Positions 1-10,062 of a stretch of DNA of 64,000 bases are shown here, one piece after another. How positions within the stretch are numbered: position 1 is the first letter of the stretch; the number at the start of each line of letters is the position of its first letter. The stretch lies in contig MPNE01000018.1 in NCBI GenBank assembly GCA_002238865.1, positions 1-64,000 of the forward strand, in the 5' to 3' direction. The DNA comes from Gemmatimonadetes bacterium bin94. Its GTDB lineage: Bacteria; Gemmatimonadota; Gemmatimonadetes; Longimicrobiales; Gaopeijiaceae. Both the position numbers and the translations under genes were made by a program. The notes below the pieces were generated by a model that was not told where the DNA came from, did no database searches, and saw nothing but the letters and a program-made list of their open reading frames with translations.

Positions 1-87
1 CTCAACCCCGCCCTGGGGCTCACCGCCCGGGGCGTTGCCTTCTACGGGGCCGGCCTGGCGGTGGGCGCACTGGTCGGGGCACCGTGA
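1..87 (+). CDS. menA: MenA C-terminus (1,4-dihydroxy-2-naphthoate prenyltransferase), partial
   Basis: Only the last 28 codons are in the window, in the frame beginning at base 1 and ending with TGA at 85-87. The fragment starts LNPALGLTAR and runs into a hydrophobic tail, resembling the last membrane helix of MenA/UbiA prenyltransferases. The identification rests largely on context: the next gene is a MenE-type ligase, and the stop codon overlaps the GTG at 84. MenA attaches the isoprenoid tail to dihydroxynaphthoate in menaquinone synthesis at the inner membrane. Confidence 0.55.
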   Translation, partial: LNPALGLTARGVAFYGAGLAVGALVGAP

Positions 88-1633
88 CGAGGCCGCCGCC
101 GGACGACCCGGCGGGGGGGGGCGCGGACGCCCCCCCGCGCGGCCCGGGCCGCGGGGCGATCGGCGCCAGTACGCCGCCGCCACCCCCGCCGACGACCTGC
201 ACGAGCGAGCCACCGCCACGCCGCACGCGACCGCCCTCGTCCGGGACGGCGGGCGGCACACCTTTCGCGAGCTGGACGAAGCGGCCGTCGCCCGCCGCCC
301 CCCTGGCAGGCGCCTTCCCCCCGGCTCCCGCGTCACCCTTTGCCTGCCCCCCGGCCCGGATGCCGTGGCGACCCTCTTCGGCGTGTGGAAGGCGGGCCAC
401 GTCGCGGTGCCGCTGCACGAGAAGCTCACTGCCGCCGAGATCGTCCACGCGCACAAACTTGTCAACCCTGCATTACATATTGACAACTCCGGTTTACATT
501 TGGTGCAAGATTGCGACCCATCCGCCGAACGTCCCTCCGGCGCCGTGTCCGCCAGGTGGCCCTCCCGGGCCCTGCCCGCGCGCCTCTCCCCGTGCGACCG
601 GCCCGTCACCGCGTTCCTTCTCACCTCGGGCTCCTCCGGGGCCCCCAGGGCACTCGGCTTCAACCGGGCCGCCCTCGCCGCCTCGGCCTCGGCGGTTGCA
701 CGCCGCCTGGACCTCCGCGCCGCCGACCGCTGGGGACTCTGCCTTTCGCTCGGTCACATCGGCGGGCTGTCGCTCGTGGTGCGCGCGGTGATGACCGGGT
801 CCTCCGTGCGGCTGTGGCCCTCATTCGACGCGGACGCGGTCGTTCGCGCCATGCTGGACGGCGAGGTGACCCATCTGGCCATTGTGCCGGTCATGCTGAG
901 ACGCATCCTGGAGAGCCTCGGCGGCGAGCGTGTACCGTCGACGCTGCGCTGCGTGCTGGTCGGAGGCGCCGCGGCGCCCCTCGCTCTGCTGGGCGACGCG
1001 TGGCGGGCCGGACTGCCGGTCGCAACCACATGGGGAATGACCGAGACCGCCTCCCAGGTCGCCACCGCGCCCCCCGCATTGTCGCGGCGGCGGCCGGGAA
1101 CCGTGGGGCGGCCGCTCGACGGCATCGAGGTCCGGGACGAGCCGGGTGGCAACCTGTCCGTCCGCGGTCCGACGCTGGCTTCCGTGGTGATCCCGGCGCC
1201 CGGGACCGATCCGGAGCCCCTGAAGACGGACGCCGAGGGATGGTTCGCAACCCGCGACACCGGAAGTATTGACACGGACGGCCACATCTCAATACATGGG
1301 CGACAGGACGACACGATCGTGAGCGGGGGGCTGAACGTGAGCCCGCGGGAGGTGGAGCGGGTGATCGAGGGGCTTCCCGGCGTCGCGGAGGCGGTGGTCT
1401 TCGGTGCGCCGGACGAGGAATGGGGCGAGGCGGTGGTCGCGGTGGTCGAGCCGGACGGAGCGGCGAAGCGTGGCCGCGTCACGGCCGCCGTCGTGGACCG
1501 GCACTGCCGCGCACACCTTGCCCGCGGCCGCTGCCCGTCGCGTATTCTGGTCGTGGACGAACTGCCGCGAACCTGGACCGGAAAGGTGATGCGGGCCCGC
1601 GCCGCCGCCATCGCACGGACAAGGACCGGCTGA
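84..1633 (+). CDS. menE: o-Succinylbenzoate-CoA ligase (MenE), 5' end out of frame
   Basis: This ANL-superfamily adenylate-forming enzyme would activate o-succinylbenzoate with CoA in menaquinone synthesis. The core motifs are present: the phosphate loop TSGSSGAPRAL, the WGMTET motif, the RDTG and GRQDDTIVSGG hinge motifs, and the C-terminal catalytic lysine in PRTWTGKVMR. The natural start is the GTG at 84, which overlaps the upstream stop in a GTGA arrangement. That frame leaves the coding frame (continuous to 1633) at a run of nine G at 113-121. The conserved frame has no ATG or GTG near its beginning, only a poor TTG at 35 inside the upstream gene. One missing base in the G-run would restore a normal protein, so either an assembly indel or a true frameshift is possible. 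An AT-rich patch (about 451-515) interrupts the otherwise very GC-rich N-terminal third. Confidence 0.8.
459..486. repeat. Inverted repeat in an AT-rich patch inside menE
   Basis: TTGTCAA (459-465) and TTGACAA (480-486) form a perfect 7-bp inverted repeat around a 14-nt spacer. They sit in a stretch of about 65 bases that is much richer in A and T than its surroundings. The stretch is read through in frame (HKLVNPALHIDNSGLHLVQD). It could be a binding site, a remnant of inserted DNA, or simply a variable loop of the enzyme. Confidence 0.4.
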
Positions 1634-1655
1634 CCATGACACGGAGTGGCTCACC

Positions 1656-2924
1656 ATGATCGACGAATTCCGCCGCCGGGGCCTCCTCGCGGACGCCACC
1701 GAGCACGCGGCCGAGGCGCTGGCCGCGGGGCAGGTCACCGGATACATCGGCTTCGACCCGACGGCTTCGTCGCTTCACGTGGGCTCTCTGGTCCCCATCA
1801 TGGGGCTCGTGCACCTGCAGCGCGCCGGGCACTGTCCGATTGCGCTGGTCGGAGGCGGGACGGGACTGATCGGCGACCCGTCCGGCAAAGCGGAGGAACG
1901 CGCTCTCCTCGACCGCGCCCGGGCCGAAGAGAACGCGGAAGGCATCCGGAAGCAGCTCGCGTCCTTCCTGGACTTCGACTGCCGCACCAACCCGGCCCGC
2001 ATGGCGAACAACCTGGATTGGCTCGACGGTCTCGGCTTCGTCGACTTCCTCCGCGACATCGGCAAGCACTTCTCGGTGAACGCCATGCTGCGCAAGGAGT
2101 CGGTGCGCCGCCGCCTCGACGACGAGGAGTCCGGCATCTCCTTCACCGAATTCAGCTACCAGCTGCTCCAGTCGTATGACTTCTGGGAGCTCAACCGCCG
2201 CTACGGCTGCACCCTGCAGATGGGCGGGTCGGATCAGTGGGGCAACATCACCGCCGGGATCGACCTGGTGCGTCGCCTGGGGGGACCGCGTTGCCACGGG
2301 ATCGTCTTCCCGCTCCTCACGGCCTCCGGAGGGGTCAAGTTCGGCAAGACCGAGGCGGGGACCGTGTGGCTCGATCCCCAGCGCACGTCTCCCTACCGCT
2401 TCTACCAGTTCTGGCTGAACACCGGGGACGCCGACGTGGTCCGCTACCTGAAGCTGTTCACTCTGCTCGACGGGGCCGACATGGAGGATCTGGCCCACGC
2501 CGTGGCCGAGCGTCCGCACATGCGTGAGGCCCAGCGGCGGCTTGCAGCGGAGGTGACGCGCGTGGTGCACGGGGCGGGTGGGTTGGAGCGCGCCGAGCGG
2601 GCGTCGAGGGTGCTGTTCGGGGGAAGCCTCGACGGGCTCGGGGCGTGCGACATCGAGGAGATCTTCGCCGACGTGCCCTCGACGGGCCTGGCAAGGTCGC
2701 GGCTGGAGGGGGACGGGGTGGAGCTGGCCGTGCTGATGGCCGATGCGAGCATGGCCCCGTCCCGGAGCGAGGCGCGGCGGCTGATCCGGGGCGGCGGGGT
2801 GTACCTCAACGGCGCGAGGGTGGTGGACCGGGGGGCGGCGGTGGGGAGGGGGGACCTGATCGAGGACCGATTCGTGGTCGTGCGGGTTGGGAAGAGACGC
2901 TACTTTGTGGTAGAGGTCGCTTAG
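1656..2924 (+). CDS. tyrS: Tyrosyl-tRNA synthetase
   Basis: The 422-residue class I aminoacyl-tRNA synthetase charges tRNA-Tyr in the cytoplasm. The HIGH-type signature appears as LHVGSLVP (about residues 39-46). The tyrosine-binding region includes QMGGSDQWGNI, and the KMSKS-equivalent loop is KFGKTEAG. The C-terminal 70 residues form an S4-type RNA-binding domain (SRSEARRLIRGGGVYLNG). Length fits the bacterial TyrRS family. The start ATG is preceded by GGAG at 1643-1646. It lies 22 bases after menE and may be cotranscribed with it. Confidence 0.97.
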   Translation: MIDEFRRRGLLADATEHAAEALAAGQVTGYIGFDPTASSLHVGSLVPIMGLVHLQRAGHCPIALVGGGTGLIGDPSGKAEERALLDRARAEENAEGIRKQLASFLDFDCRTNPARMANNLDWLDGLGFVDFLRDIGKHFSVNAMLRKESVRRRLDDEESGISFTEFSYQLLQSYDFWELNRRYGCTLQMGGSDQWGNITAGIDLVRRLGGPRCHGIVFPLLTASGGVKFGKTEAGTVWLDPQRTSPYRFYQFWLNTGDADVVRYLKLFTLLDGADMEDLAHAVAERPHMREAQRRLAAEVTRVVHGAGGLERAERASRVLFGGSLDGLGACDIEEIFADVPSTGLARSRLEGDGVELAVLMADASMAPSRSEARRLIRGGGVYLNGARVVDRGAAVGRGDLIEDRFVVVRVGKRRYFVVEVA

Positions 2925-2958
2925 GCCCCCGCACGACGTGTGGAGAGTGTTCAATCGA

Positions 2959-5253
2959 ATGGGTGACAAGATGAGATCAGGTCCCGCTCTATTCGCAGGC
3001 GCGCTGGCACTGGTCGCCAGCCCCCTGCTTGCTCAGAACTCCGAATCGGGCGGCTCTGTCGGCGGCTCGGGGAGCGTCATGCCGGCAACGGCGGTCGCGA
3101 CCGAAGTGACCGACGCGCCGAGCATCGATGGACGCCTGGACGAGGCGGTCTGGCAGCAGGCGCCCGTCATGACGGGGTTCACCCAGCGCGAGCCCTTTGA
3201 CGGCCAGCCCGCCAGCGAGCGGACCGACGTACGGGTGATTTTCGACGACGCGGCACTCTACGTTGGCGTGTGGGCGTTCGACGGCAGTGCCGACGCAATC
3301 ACCTACGGCGAACGCATTCGCGACTACGAGGTCAACCAGAGCGACGCCATCGTGTTCGTCCTGGACACCTACAACGACGACCAGAACGGCTTCGTCTTCG
3401 GGACCACCCCGACCGGCATCGAATACGACGGACAGGTGGCGAACGAGGGGCGTGGCGGCGGGCGTTTCCAGGGAGGCGGGTTCAACTCGCGGCAGCGCTT
3501 CCAGTCCGGTTCCGGCGGCGGCTTCAACAAGAACTGGGACGGCAGCTGGACGGTTGCCACCACCACCGACGGCGAGGGCTGGTACGCCGAGTTCCGCATC
3601 CCCTTCAACACCCTGCGCTACGGGAACGACAACGAGAGCTGGGGCTTCAACGTGGCGCGGCGGATCCGGCGGCTGAACGAAGAATCGTTCTGGACCCCGG
3701 TGCCGCGCGAGTTCAACCTCTACCGCCTCAACTATGCGGGCGATCTGGAGGGGCTGCGGCCGCCGTTTCAGCGGTTGGCGACCGTCACGCCGTACCTGCT
3801 CGGGTCGACCGGGCGCGACTACACGGCCGCCTCGGGCTTTTCGCAGGATGGCAACCTTGGAGGCGAGGTAAAGTTCCAGATCACGCAGGGACTGACCCTG
3901 GACGCGACCTACAACACCGACTTCGCCCAGGTCGAGGTCGACGACCAGCAGCTCAACCTCACCCGCTTCTCGCTCAATTTCCCCGAAAAGCGGCCCTTCT
4001 TCCTCGAGAATGCCGGCTTCTTCAGCGTGGGCGGCGGGGGTGCCGACCTGTTCTTCAGCCGGCGCATCGGGATTGCGGGCGGCCAGCCGGTTCCGATCAC
4101 GGGTGGCGCGCGTCTGTCGGGACGGGCGGCGGGGCTGAATGTCGGACTGCTGCACATCCGGACCGGTGGCGAGACCGGATTGCAGGACGCCCTGGGGTAT
4201 TCGGTGGCCCGCATCGCCAAGGAGCTGCCCAACCGCTCCCGCGTCGGGGGCCTGTTTGTGAACAAGGGCGGGCCCGATGGCGACTTCAACCGCACCTTCG
4301 CCGCCGATGCGGCGATCGGGATCGGGGAGGCGCTCACCTTCAGCAGCTTCGTTTCGCGGACGGACGATCCCGAATCGTTCAACGATCCGTACGCGTGGGA
4401 CCTCTCCGGGAACTGGAGCAGCCGGAGCTGGTCGGTGACGGGCCAGACCCGGGAAATCGGCGAGGGCTTCAACCCCGAAGTCGGGTTCCTGCCGCGCCGA
4501 GGCTATCGGTACTACCAGTACCACGTCATGCACAAGCTTCGTCCGACGTGGCTGCGCGAGATCCGGCCACACATCTCCTACTACACCTATCGGAGCCGCA
4601 AGACCGGCATCGAGAGCGGCTTCGAGGAATCGGCCCGCGTGCACGTCGATTCGCACTGGGAGTGGCCGTCGGGGGCACAGATCCACACCGGCGCCAACTT
4701 CAACGTCGAGGGCATCTACGAACCGTTCCAGATCCTCGGGACCGACGCGGTCATCCCCGAGGGGACGTACTCGGGCTGGGAAACGCAGCTGGTGTTCAAC
4801 AGCAACGCGGCCGCGAGGCTGTCGGTCACCTCGCGGATCAACATCGGCAGCTTCCTGACCGGATCGCGCCGTGGCGGAAACGCTTCCCTCACCTTCCGGC
4901 CGAACGCGTCGTTCAGCACCTCCGCGCGCGCCACATACTTCGACGTGACCCTTCCACAGGGCGAATTCGAGACTGTCCTGCTGGGCATGAACTTCGGCTA
5001 CTTCTTCACCCCGCGGGTCTACCTGCAGTCGCTGGTGCAGTACAGCAACCAGCTGGACAGCTGGTCGGCGAACCTGCGCTTCGGGTGGCTCAACACGGCG
5101 GGCACCGGGCTGTTCATCGTGTACAACGACGTCCAGGGGTTCGACTTTCCCGACGGACTGAATCCGGACGGAGGACGGTTCATGGAGAACGGGACGCTGG
5201 CGCGGTCGCTGATCGTGAAGTTCACGCGGCAGTTCAGCGTGCTGGGGGGGTAG
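2959..5253 (+). CDS. DUF5916 outer-membrane protein with CBM9-like N-terminal domain
   Basis: This exported protein of about 764 residues begins, after a signal peptide ending near LLAQ, with a family-9-carbohydrate-binding-like sandwich (APSIDGRLDEAVWQQAP). The DUF5916 region follows, recognisable by DFAQVEVDDQQLNLTRF and FPEKRPFFLENAGFF, and then beta-strand-rich sequence expected to form an outer-membrane barrel. Proteins of this type are common in Gemmatimonadota and Bacteroidota; their substrate is unknown. Two starts are reasonable: ATG 2959, after a weak GGAGAG, and ATG 2971, which gives the cleaner signal peptide (MRSGPALFAGALALV). It follows tyrS by 34 bases without an obvious functional link. 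Confidence 0.85.
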   Translation: MGDKMRSGPALFAGALALVASPLLAQNSESGGSVGGSGSVMPATAVATEVTDAPSIDGRLDEAVWQQAPVMTGFTQREPFDGQPASERTDVRVIFDDAALYVGVWAFDGSADAITYGERIRDYEVNQSDAIVFVLDTYNDDQNGFVFGTTPTGIEYDGQVANEGRGGGRFQGGGFNSRQRFQSGSGGGFNKNWDGSWTVATTTDGEGWYAEFRIPFNTLRYGNDNESWGFNVARRIRRLNEESFWTPVPREFNLYRLNYAGDLEGLRPPFQRLATVTPYLLGSTGRDYTAASGFSQDGNLGGEVKFQITQGLTLDATYNTDFAQVEVDDQQLNLTRFSLNFPEKRPFFLENAGFFSVGGGGADLFFSRRIGIAGGQPVPITGGARLSGRAAGLNVGLLHIRTGGETGLQDALGYSVARIAKELPNRSRVGGLFVNKGGPDGDFNRTFAADAAIGIGEALTFSSFVSRTDDPESFNDPYAWDLSGNWSSRSWSVTGQTREIGEGFNPEVGFLPRRGYRYYQYHVMHKLRPTWLREIRPHISYYTYRSRKTGIESGFEESARVHVDSHWEWPSGAQIHTGANFNVEGIYEPFQILGTDAVIPEGTYSGWETQLVFNSNAAARLSVTSRINIGSFLTGSRRGGNASLTFRPNASFSTSARATYFDVTLPQGEFETVLLGMNFGYFFTPRVYLQSLVQYSNQLDSWSANLRFGWLNTAGTGLFIVYNDVQGFDFPDGLNPDGGRFMENGTLARSLIVKFTRQFSVLGG

Positions 5254-5304
5254 GGGGCGCTTCGTCCGTCAGGCGGCGGGGCCGGTCATCGCCTGCCGCG
5301 CCCT

Positions 5305-6306
5305 TCAGGCCGCTGGGCCACACAGCGGCATGGCGTCTGCACCGTCCGAATCCGCTTGCCGCGACTCCATCGACAGCTTCCAGCGCACGGCCGTCCCGAA
5401 CATGCCCGTGCCGTCTCCGAAGACGGAGGGGATACGGGGTTCACCAGCGAGGTCGATCCTGCCGTTCCGGTTCCAGGTAGCCCAGTTCCGGTCGACCGCG
5501 CCGACGGCGACTTCGGCGGAAGCGCCTTCGGGGAGTCCCACGCGCAACACACGGTGCAGCTCCCACCGCTGGAGATCCACCAGTTCGAAGACAAAATCGC
5601 GGGGGAAGACAAGTTCGGTGGAGTCGGAGCTCGGCACGGTCACCGGGAGGTAAAGGGCTTCCTCGCGTGTCCACAACTCGCCCAGACCCACGAGTCTTGA
5701 TTCCGCCATGTAGGCCCAACTCCCCTCGGAGCGAGCCCAGTCGAAACGATAGCTGGTGTCGGGATTCAACCGGCAACGTCCGTCCTTCAGCGCCAGGCCC
5801 GACGGGATGAAGATCCCCGGCAGCCGGCTGTCACCGCGTAGCAGGCCGCCGTCCGCCAGTGTGATCAGCAGCGTCAGTTGCTCTCTCGGCAGGAAGAAGG
5901 CGGCGGGGGCCCTGGCGACGTAGCATGAACCCGCGGGAGGACGACTTCTTCCAACTGAAAGCTGGGTTACGCAGGTCGACAGCGGATCGGGCACCTCTTG
6001 CAGCTGCAGGGATCGTCCTGATTCACCGACTATCCTGACCGTTGCGCCGGGCTCTTCGTTGGAAGTCCTGCGATGGTGCCGGGTGACCAGCGCAAGGGCG
6101 CTCATTTGGGCCTGGGAGGGGTTGAGCGGATCGACGTGAAGCACCATGGTCACTCCAGCTACAACCAGATCAGGTGCGCGTTCGATCTCCACTTCAGCGA
6201 GTTCGCAGCCCCCCGTCAGGAGTAGAGCCGACAGTGTCGACCAGACGGCCCCGAGAAACGCGGGTTGTATCGATAGAGCATTTCGCGACGATCTGTTCGG
6301 GCGCAT
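5305..6306 (-). CDS. TonB-receptor-associated lipoprotein, DUF4249-like
   Basis: The 333-residue protein has a signal peptide ending in a lipobox (LLLTGGC, cysteine at about 34), so it is probably an outer-membrane lipoprotein. The body is beta-rich and resembles DUF4249-type proteins that accompany TonB receptors; that assignment is weak and comes from layout and position. Its ATG overlaps the TGA of the TonB receptor upstream by one base (6306), so the two are probably translationally coupled. It is the last gene of the sigma/FecR/TonB operon and may bind the receptor's substrate at the surface. Confidence 0.7.
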   Translation of the reverse strand: MRPNRSSRNALSIQPAFLGAVWSTLSALLLTGGCELAEVEIERAPDLVVAGVTMVLHVDPLNPSQAQMSALALVTRHHRRTSNEEPGATVRIVGESGRSLQLQEVPDPLSTCVTQLSVGRSRPPAGSCYVARAPAAFFLPREQLTLLITLADGGLLRGDSRLPGIFIPSGLALKDGRCRLNPDTSYRFDWARSEGSWAYMAESRLVGLGELWTREEALYLPVTVPSSDSTELVFPRDFVFELVDLQRWELHRVLRVGLPEGASAEVAVGAVDRNWATWNRNGRIDLAGEPRIPSVFGDGTGMFGTAVRWKLSMESRQADSDGADAMPLCGPAA

Positions 6307-9017
6307 CAGAACGACACCTCCACGCCGATGGTGGGCAGGATGGGGATCATGGAGACACCGCCGCGAGTCGGTATCTCGGGTCGATAGTTGAACGAATAGA
6401 AGAGGACATTCTTGCGGTTATATACGTTGAGCACGCTCACGTAGGGCGTAACCCTGCCCCAGTCCTTTTCCCAGGTCCTGCGGAAGGTGACGTCCAACCG
6501 GTGTCGAACCGGGTAGCGGTCCCCGTTTCTGGGACCGAGGACGAGTCCGGTCGCGTACGTCGGATGCACCAGTTGGTCGATCATCCGGGTACGATAGATG
6601 TCGAAGAGAGCGAGGGGCCGGGTGTACGGCAGGCCCGTCCCGAAATTCCACCGCAGGCCGCCCTCGATGTTGCCGGGCAACTGGCGGCGGACCACCAGGT
6701 CCACGTCGAGCCGACGATCGAACACCGGCGGATACGTGATCACCGGCGCGGGATCCAGGCCCGTTCCGGAGTCGCGAAACGTCCGATCCGCTTTTAGCAG
6801 AGACAACGAGAGCCACCCCGTGGTCTCGCCCAGATCTCTGCGGATCATCAAGTCGGCCCCGAAGGACCGCCCCTCGCCAGCCATCAGGTCGTCGTTCGGA
6901 TCGCTCGGATCTTCGGCCCAATCCTGAGCCGCCAGACCCTCGTAGCGGCGGTGGTATCCCTCCAGGGCGACGAACCATGCGTCGCTCTGGCCGATGAAGG
7001 TCTCGACACCTCCCTGCAGGTGGTCTGAAACGATTGCGGGCCCCTGAGTGCCGGAAAGCATCCACCAGTCCGGACTGACTGGCAGCTTTTCGTCGCGCAC
7101 CGAGAAAACGAACTGGGAGTATCGTCCGGCTGCTGCTCGAACGGCCCACTTGCCATCGCCCAGGAAGCGCTTCAGCGCGAGTCGGGGCGAGAGCACCGTG
7201 GTGGCGTGGGCGTCGCCAGGTCGCCAGTGATCCAGTCGCATGCCACCTTCCACCAGCCACTGGGCGTTGGGGTTCCAGTGCACCTGCGAGTACACGGCCG
7301 ACCCAATGCCATCGTGCCTTCCCGTCGGAAACGGCTCGGGCAAGCCACCCTCGATGATGTTGTCGTTTTCGGCCCGATTGACGACCCAGCCGGACTTCCA
7401 CCTCACTCGGGCCGTGGGCCTTCGCTCCAGGTCGGCGCCGAACGAGGACTGGTTGATACGGGTCGCAAACCGGGTGTCTCCGAACTCGTCGTAGGTGAAC
7501 TCGCCGGCAAACCGGGAGAAGGAACCGTGCAGGTCCAGCGCCCCACCGCCGCGGAGCGGTCGGGTCCAGGATGCACCAACGGCGTCGTTCCCCCAGCTCC
7601 ACTGGATATGCGGAAAGTCCTCTCCCCTCGCTGTACCGTCCAGGATCGCCAACGACCGGATATCGACTACGTCGCGTCCCGAATAGCCGGTGATCCGCAC
7701 CCTGTCACCCTTCTTCGTCCATGCCTCGAACCCCGCCTGGAAATCCATCAGATGATAGGGAAATGCAGCTTCCGTGAAGGGCCACGTGAGCACGTCGAGG
7801 TAGCTGCGTCGACCGGATACTCTCCAACGCGCACGGGCGAGTCCAAGCCGATCTTCCAAGCCTGCCGGCAGACCGCCTTTCACCGCTGCCCTGCTTGCGA
7901 TGAGGCTGACGCCCGCGTCGACCGCGGGCTTTCCGTCCCCCAGATCTGATTCGATCCGCAGCACGGAAGACGTGCGTCCCCCATACTCCGCGGGGAATCC
8001 TCCCGACTGCAGCTCGGCTCGCCCGACCATGTCGGCGTTGAAGACGGAGAACAGCCCCAGAGCGTGGAAGGGATGGAAGATCGGGACACCGTCCAGGAGG
8101 ATCAGGTTCTGGTCCGCCGATCCGCCACGGACGTTGAAGGCTGCGTTGAAGTCCGACACCCGGGTCACGCCGGGCAGCACCTCGACACTCTTGATGGGGT
8201 CCGGCTCCGCCACTCCAGGAATCGATTTCATTTCCCGACGGTTCAACTCCTGCACCGTCACTCCCGCCGACTCCTCGAAACGTGCTCGCTGTCGACTCCT
8301 GCGGGCCTCCGCCGACACGCCTTCCAGCTCGACGGCCTGTTCGGCCAAGGTCACGTCGACCTGAATCTCGGCTCCCGAGGCTACCGCGACCGGCCGCTCG
8401 TGCCGTCCATATCCGATGCGGGCGACACTCAGGACGTAGGAGCCCGGAGCAAGGTCGTGGAGTGCGAAATAGCCAAGCCTGTCGGTCCCGGTTATCCGGC
8501 GCGCCATGCTATCCGGTGCCGACCACAGGCTGACGGTGGCGTCCTCCAGCGGCACCGCCACTTCGGAGCGTACCCGACCCCGCACGATCCCGTCGCGCAC
8601 CCGCATCTCGTGCCTCGCGCCGGGCGCGATGATGATCTGTGATCCCAGCTCCAGGTACCCCAGCTTTGTGTCGGCGAGGAGCCGGTCCAGCGCTCTTGCG
8701 ATGTTCAGATCGGCGCAATCGCAGTCGACCCGGAGGTTGGGGGGGAGAAGACTCGGACTGAAGGCGATCTGGATCTGCGAGAACTCCGCCAGCCGGGTGA
8801 GAGCCTGGGCGAGGGGCGTCCGCCGGATCGACAGCCCGGCCGGGGCCGCCAGGAGGGAGCCGGGCTGGGGGTCGACGCCGGTCTCGCCGGTCAGCACCGC
8901 GACCTCCCGGCTACTCTGGGCGGAGGCCGACGGAGGGAACACGCCGGCCGCGAACGCCGTGATCGGGGCAGCCACCGTCGCGCAACAGAAAACGGCCGTC
9001 AGGCGCGTGGGTTTCAT
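6306..9017 (-). CDS. TonB-dependent receptor with N-terminal STN signalling domain
   Basis: The protein has 903 residues from ATG 9017. After the signal peptide comes a secretin/TonB short N-terminal domain (about residues 45-105), the part that talks to a FecR-type anti-sigma factor. A carboxypeptidase-regulatory-like domain follows (about 120-200), then a plug (FNVRGGSADQNLILLDGVPI, about 235-340) and a beta-barrel ending in a terminal phenylalanine (GVEVSF). It should import a ligand across the outer membrane and signal its presence inward. Its start overlaps the FecR stop in ATGA, and its stop overlaps the next lipoprotein start. Longer in-frame upstream sequence exists but belongs to the fecR 3' end. 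Confidence 0.93.
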   Translation of the reverse strand: MKPTRLTAVFCCATVAAPITAFAAGVFPPSASAQSSREVAVLTGETGVDPQPGSLLAAPAGLSIRRTPLAQALTRLAEFSQIQIAFSPSLLPPNLRVDCDCADLNIARALDRLLADTKLGYLELGSQIIIAPGARHEMRVRDGIVRGRVRSEVAVPLEDATVSLWSAPDSMARRITGTDRLGYFALHDLAPGSYVLSVARIGYGRHERPVAVASGAEIQVDVTLAEQAVELEGVSAEARRSRQRARFEESAGVTVQELNRREMKSIPGVAEPDPIKSVEVLPGVTRVSDFNAAFNVRGGSADQNLILLDGVPIFHPFHALGLFSVFNADMVGRAELQSGGFPAEYGGRTSSVLRIESDLGDGKPAVDAGVSLIASRAAVKGGLPAGLEDRLGLARARWRVSGRRSYLDVLTWPFTEAAFPYHLMDFQAGFEAWTKKGDRVRITGYSGRDVVDIRSLAILDGTARGEDFPHIQWSWGNDAVGASWTRPLRGGGALDLHGSFSRFAGEFTYDEFGDTRFATRINQSSFGADLERRPTARVRWKSGWVVNRAENDNIIEGGLPEPFPTGRHDGIGSAVYSQVHWNPNAQWLVEGGMRLDHWRPGDAHATTVLSPRLALKRFLGDGKWAVRAAAGRYSQFVFSVRDEKLPVSPDWWMLSGTQGPAIVSDHLQGGVETFIGQSDAWFVALEGYHRRYEGLAAQDWAEDPSDPNDDLMAGEGRSFGADLMIRRDLGETTGWLSLSLLKADRTFRDSGTGLDPAPVITYPPVFDRRLDVDLVVRRQLPGNIEGGLRWNFGTGLPYTRPLALFDIYRTRMIDQLVHPTYATGLVLGPRNGDRYPVRHRLDVTFRRTWEKDWGRVTPYVSVLNVYNRKNVLFYSFNYRPEIPTRGGVSMIPILPTIGVEVSF

Positions 9018-10039
9018 CGGCCGTCCCCGGTGTCGTGGGACTGAATCGTCACAACCTGTTCGCCGATGCTGCACCGCGCGTCGACCACCCCGCAAACCAC
9101 CGTCATCACCTCGTCGAGCGACTTCGATGAGAACCACATCGTCAGGGTCTGTTCCTGGAGCGCCGGATCGTCGACCTCTACCCGGACACCGTACCGCTGC
9201 TCAACCTCGTTCATCGCCACTCGCAGCGGTGTATCGTGAAAGACAAGGAAGTCGTCCAGCCAGGCGGCCACGGCCTCGAGCGGCGGCGCGGCTTCGACAG
9301 ATTCCGGCTGTCCGCGCAGCAGACTCGTAGCCTGCCCCGCGCCGACTTGCACCTCGTGGTCCGGTCCGGCCAGAGCGACCCTCCCCTCGACCACGGTAAC
9401 GGCAAGCTTGTCGGGGCCAGCGGCCAGGTGGAAGCGCGTTCCGAGCACTCGCGCCGTCCCCGCCGCCGTCACGATGCGGAAGGGCCGTGCCTCGTCTGTT
9501 GCGACGGCGAAGAAGGCCTCGCCCTGCAGGGTCACTTCCCGTGCCGCGCCTCCCCCGGTGGTGCTCAGGCGGCTGTCGGGTCCCAGTCGGATGATGCTTC
9601 CGTCGCCCAGCCGGACCATCTCCGTCTGTCCGGGACCGGTCATGAATTCCTGGAGCTCCGCCGTGGCGGCGCCGGTGCGGCCGGAGTCGCCGAAGGCGTT
9701 CCAAAGCCCCACGCCCATGAGCAAGACCACAGCCGCGGCTGCCAGTCCGCCCATCAGTCGAAGCCTTGGGCGCACGGGCCGGATGCGGGTCACGGAGCCG
9801 GCTCTCGTGGAAGCCGGCGAATGCGTTGCGCGCGCCTCCGCCCTCCAGATCACCTCCTCGGCGCGGGGTGGATTGCCGGGCTCCACCATCCGGTCCGCGG
9901 CCCGCCCCACCTGGACCATGCGGCGGAGGTCGGCCAGGGCACGCTCATTGCCCGGCGAGCTGTTCAGCCACACGTCGACCGACGCGGTTTCTTCTTCCGT
10001 GGTCTGCTTGCGCAGGTATCGTAGCAGCAGGTCGTCCAT
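9014..10039 (-). CDS. FecR-family anti-sigma factor
   Basis: The 341-residue inner-membrane regulator has an N-terminal cytoplasmic region (DUF4880-like, MDDLLLRYLRKQTTEEE), one membrane helix (about residues 95-115), and a periplasmic FecR domain (GDGSIIRLGPDSRLS to TVVEGRVAL). It ends with a DUF4974/STN-like segment (PLRVAMNEVEQRYGVRVEV). It should transmit the state of the TonB receptor to the ECF sigma factor encoded just upstream. The start at 10039 is set by AAGGAG six bases before the ATG; an upstream ATG at 10066 overlaps the sigma gene and has no such site. Confidence 0.92.
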   Translation of the reverse strand: MDDLLLRYLRKQTTEEETASVDVWLNSSPGNERALADLRRMVQVGRAADRMVEPGNPPRAEEVIWRAEARATHSPASTRAGSVTRIRPVRPRLRLMGGLAAAAVVLLMGVGLWNAFGDSGRTGAATAELQEFMTGPGQTEMVRLGDGSIIRLGPDSRLSTTGGGAAREVTLQGEAFFAVATDEARPFRIVTAAGTARVLGTRFHLAAGPDKLAVTVVEGRVALAGPDHEVQVGAGQATSLLRGQPESVEAAPPLEAVAAWLDDFLVFHDTPLRVAMNEVEQRYGVRVEVDDPALQEQTLTMWFSSKSLDEVMTVVCGVVDARCSIGEQVVTIQSHDTGDGR

Positions 10040-10062
10040 TCGATTCTCCTTCAGGCTACCAT

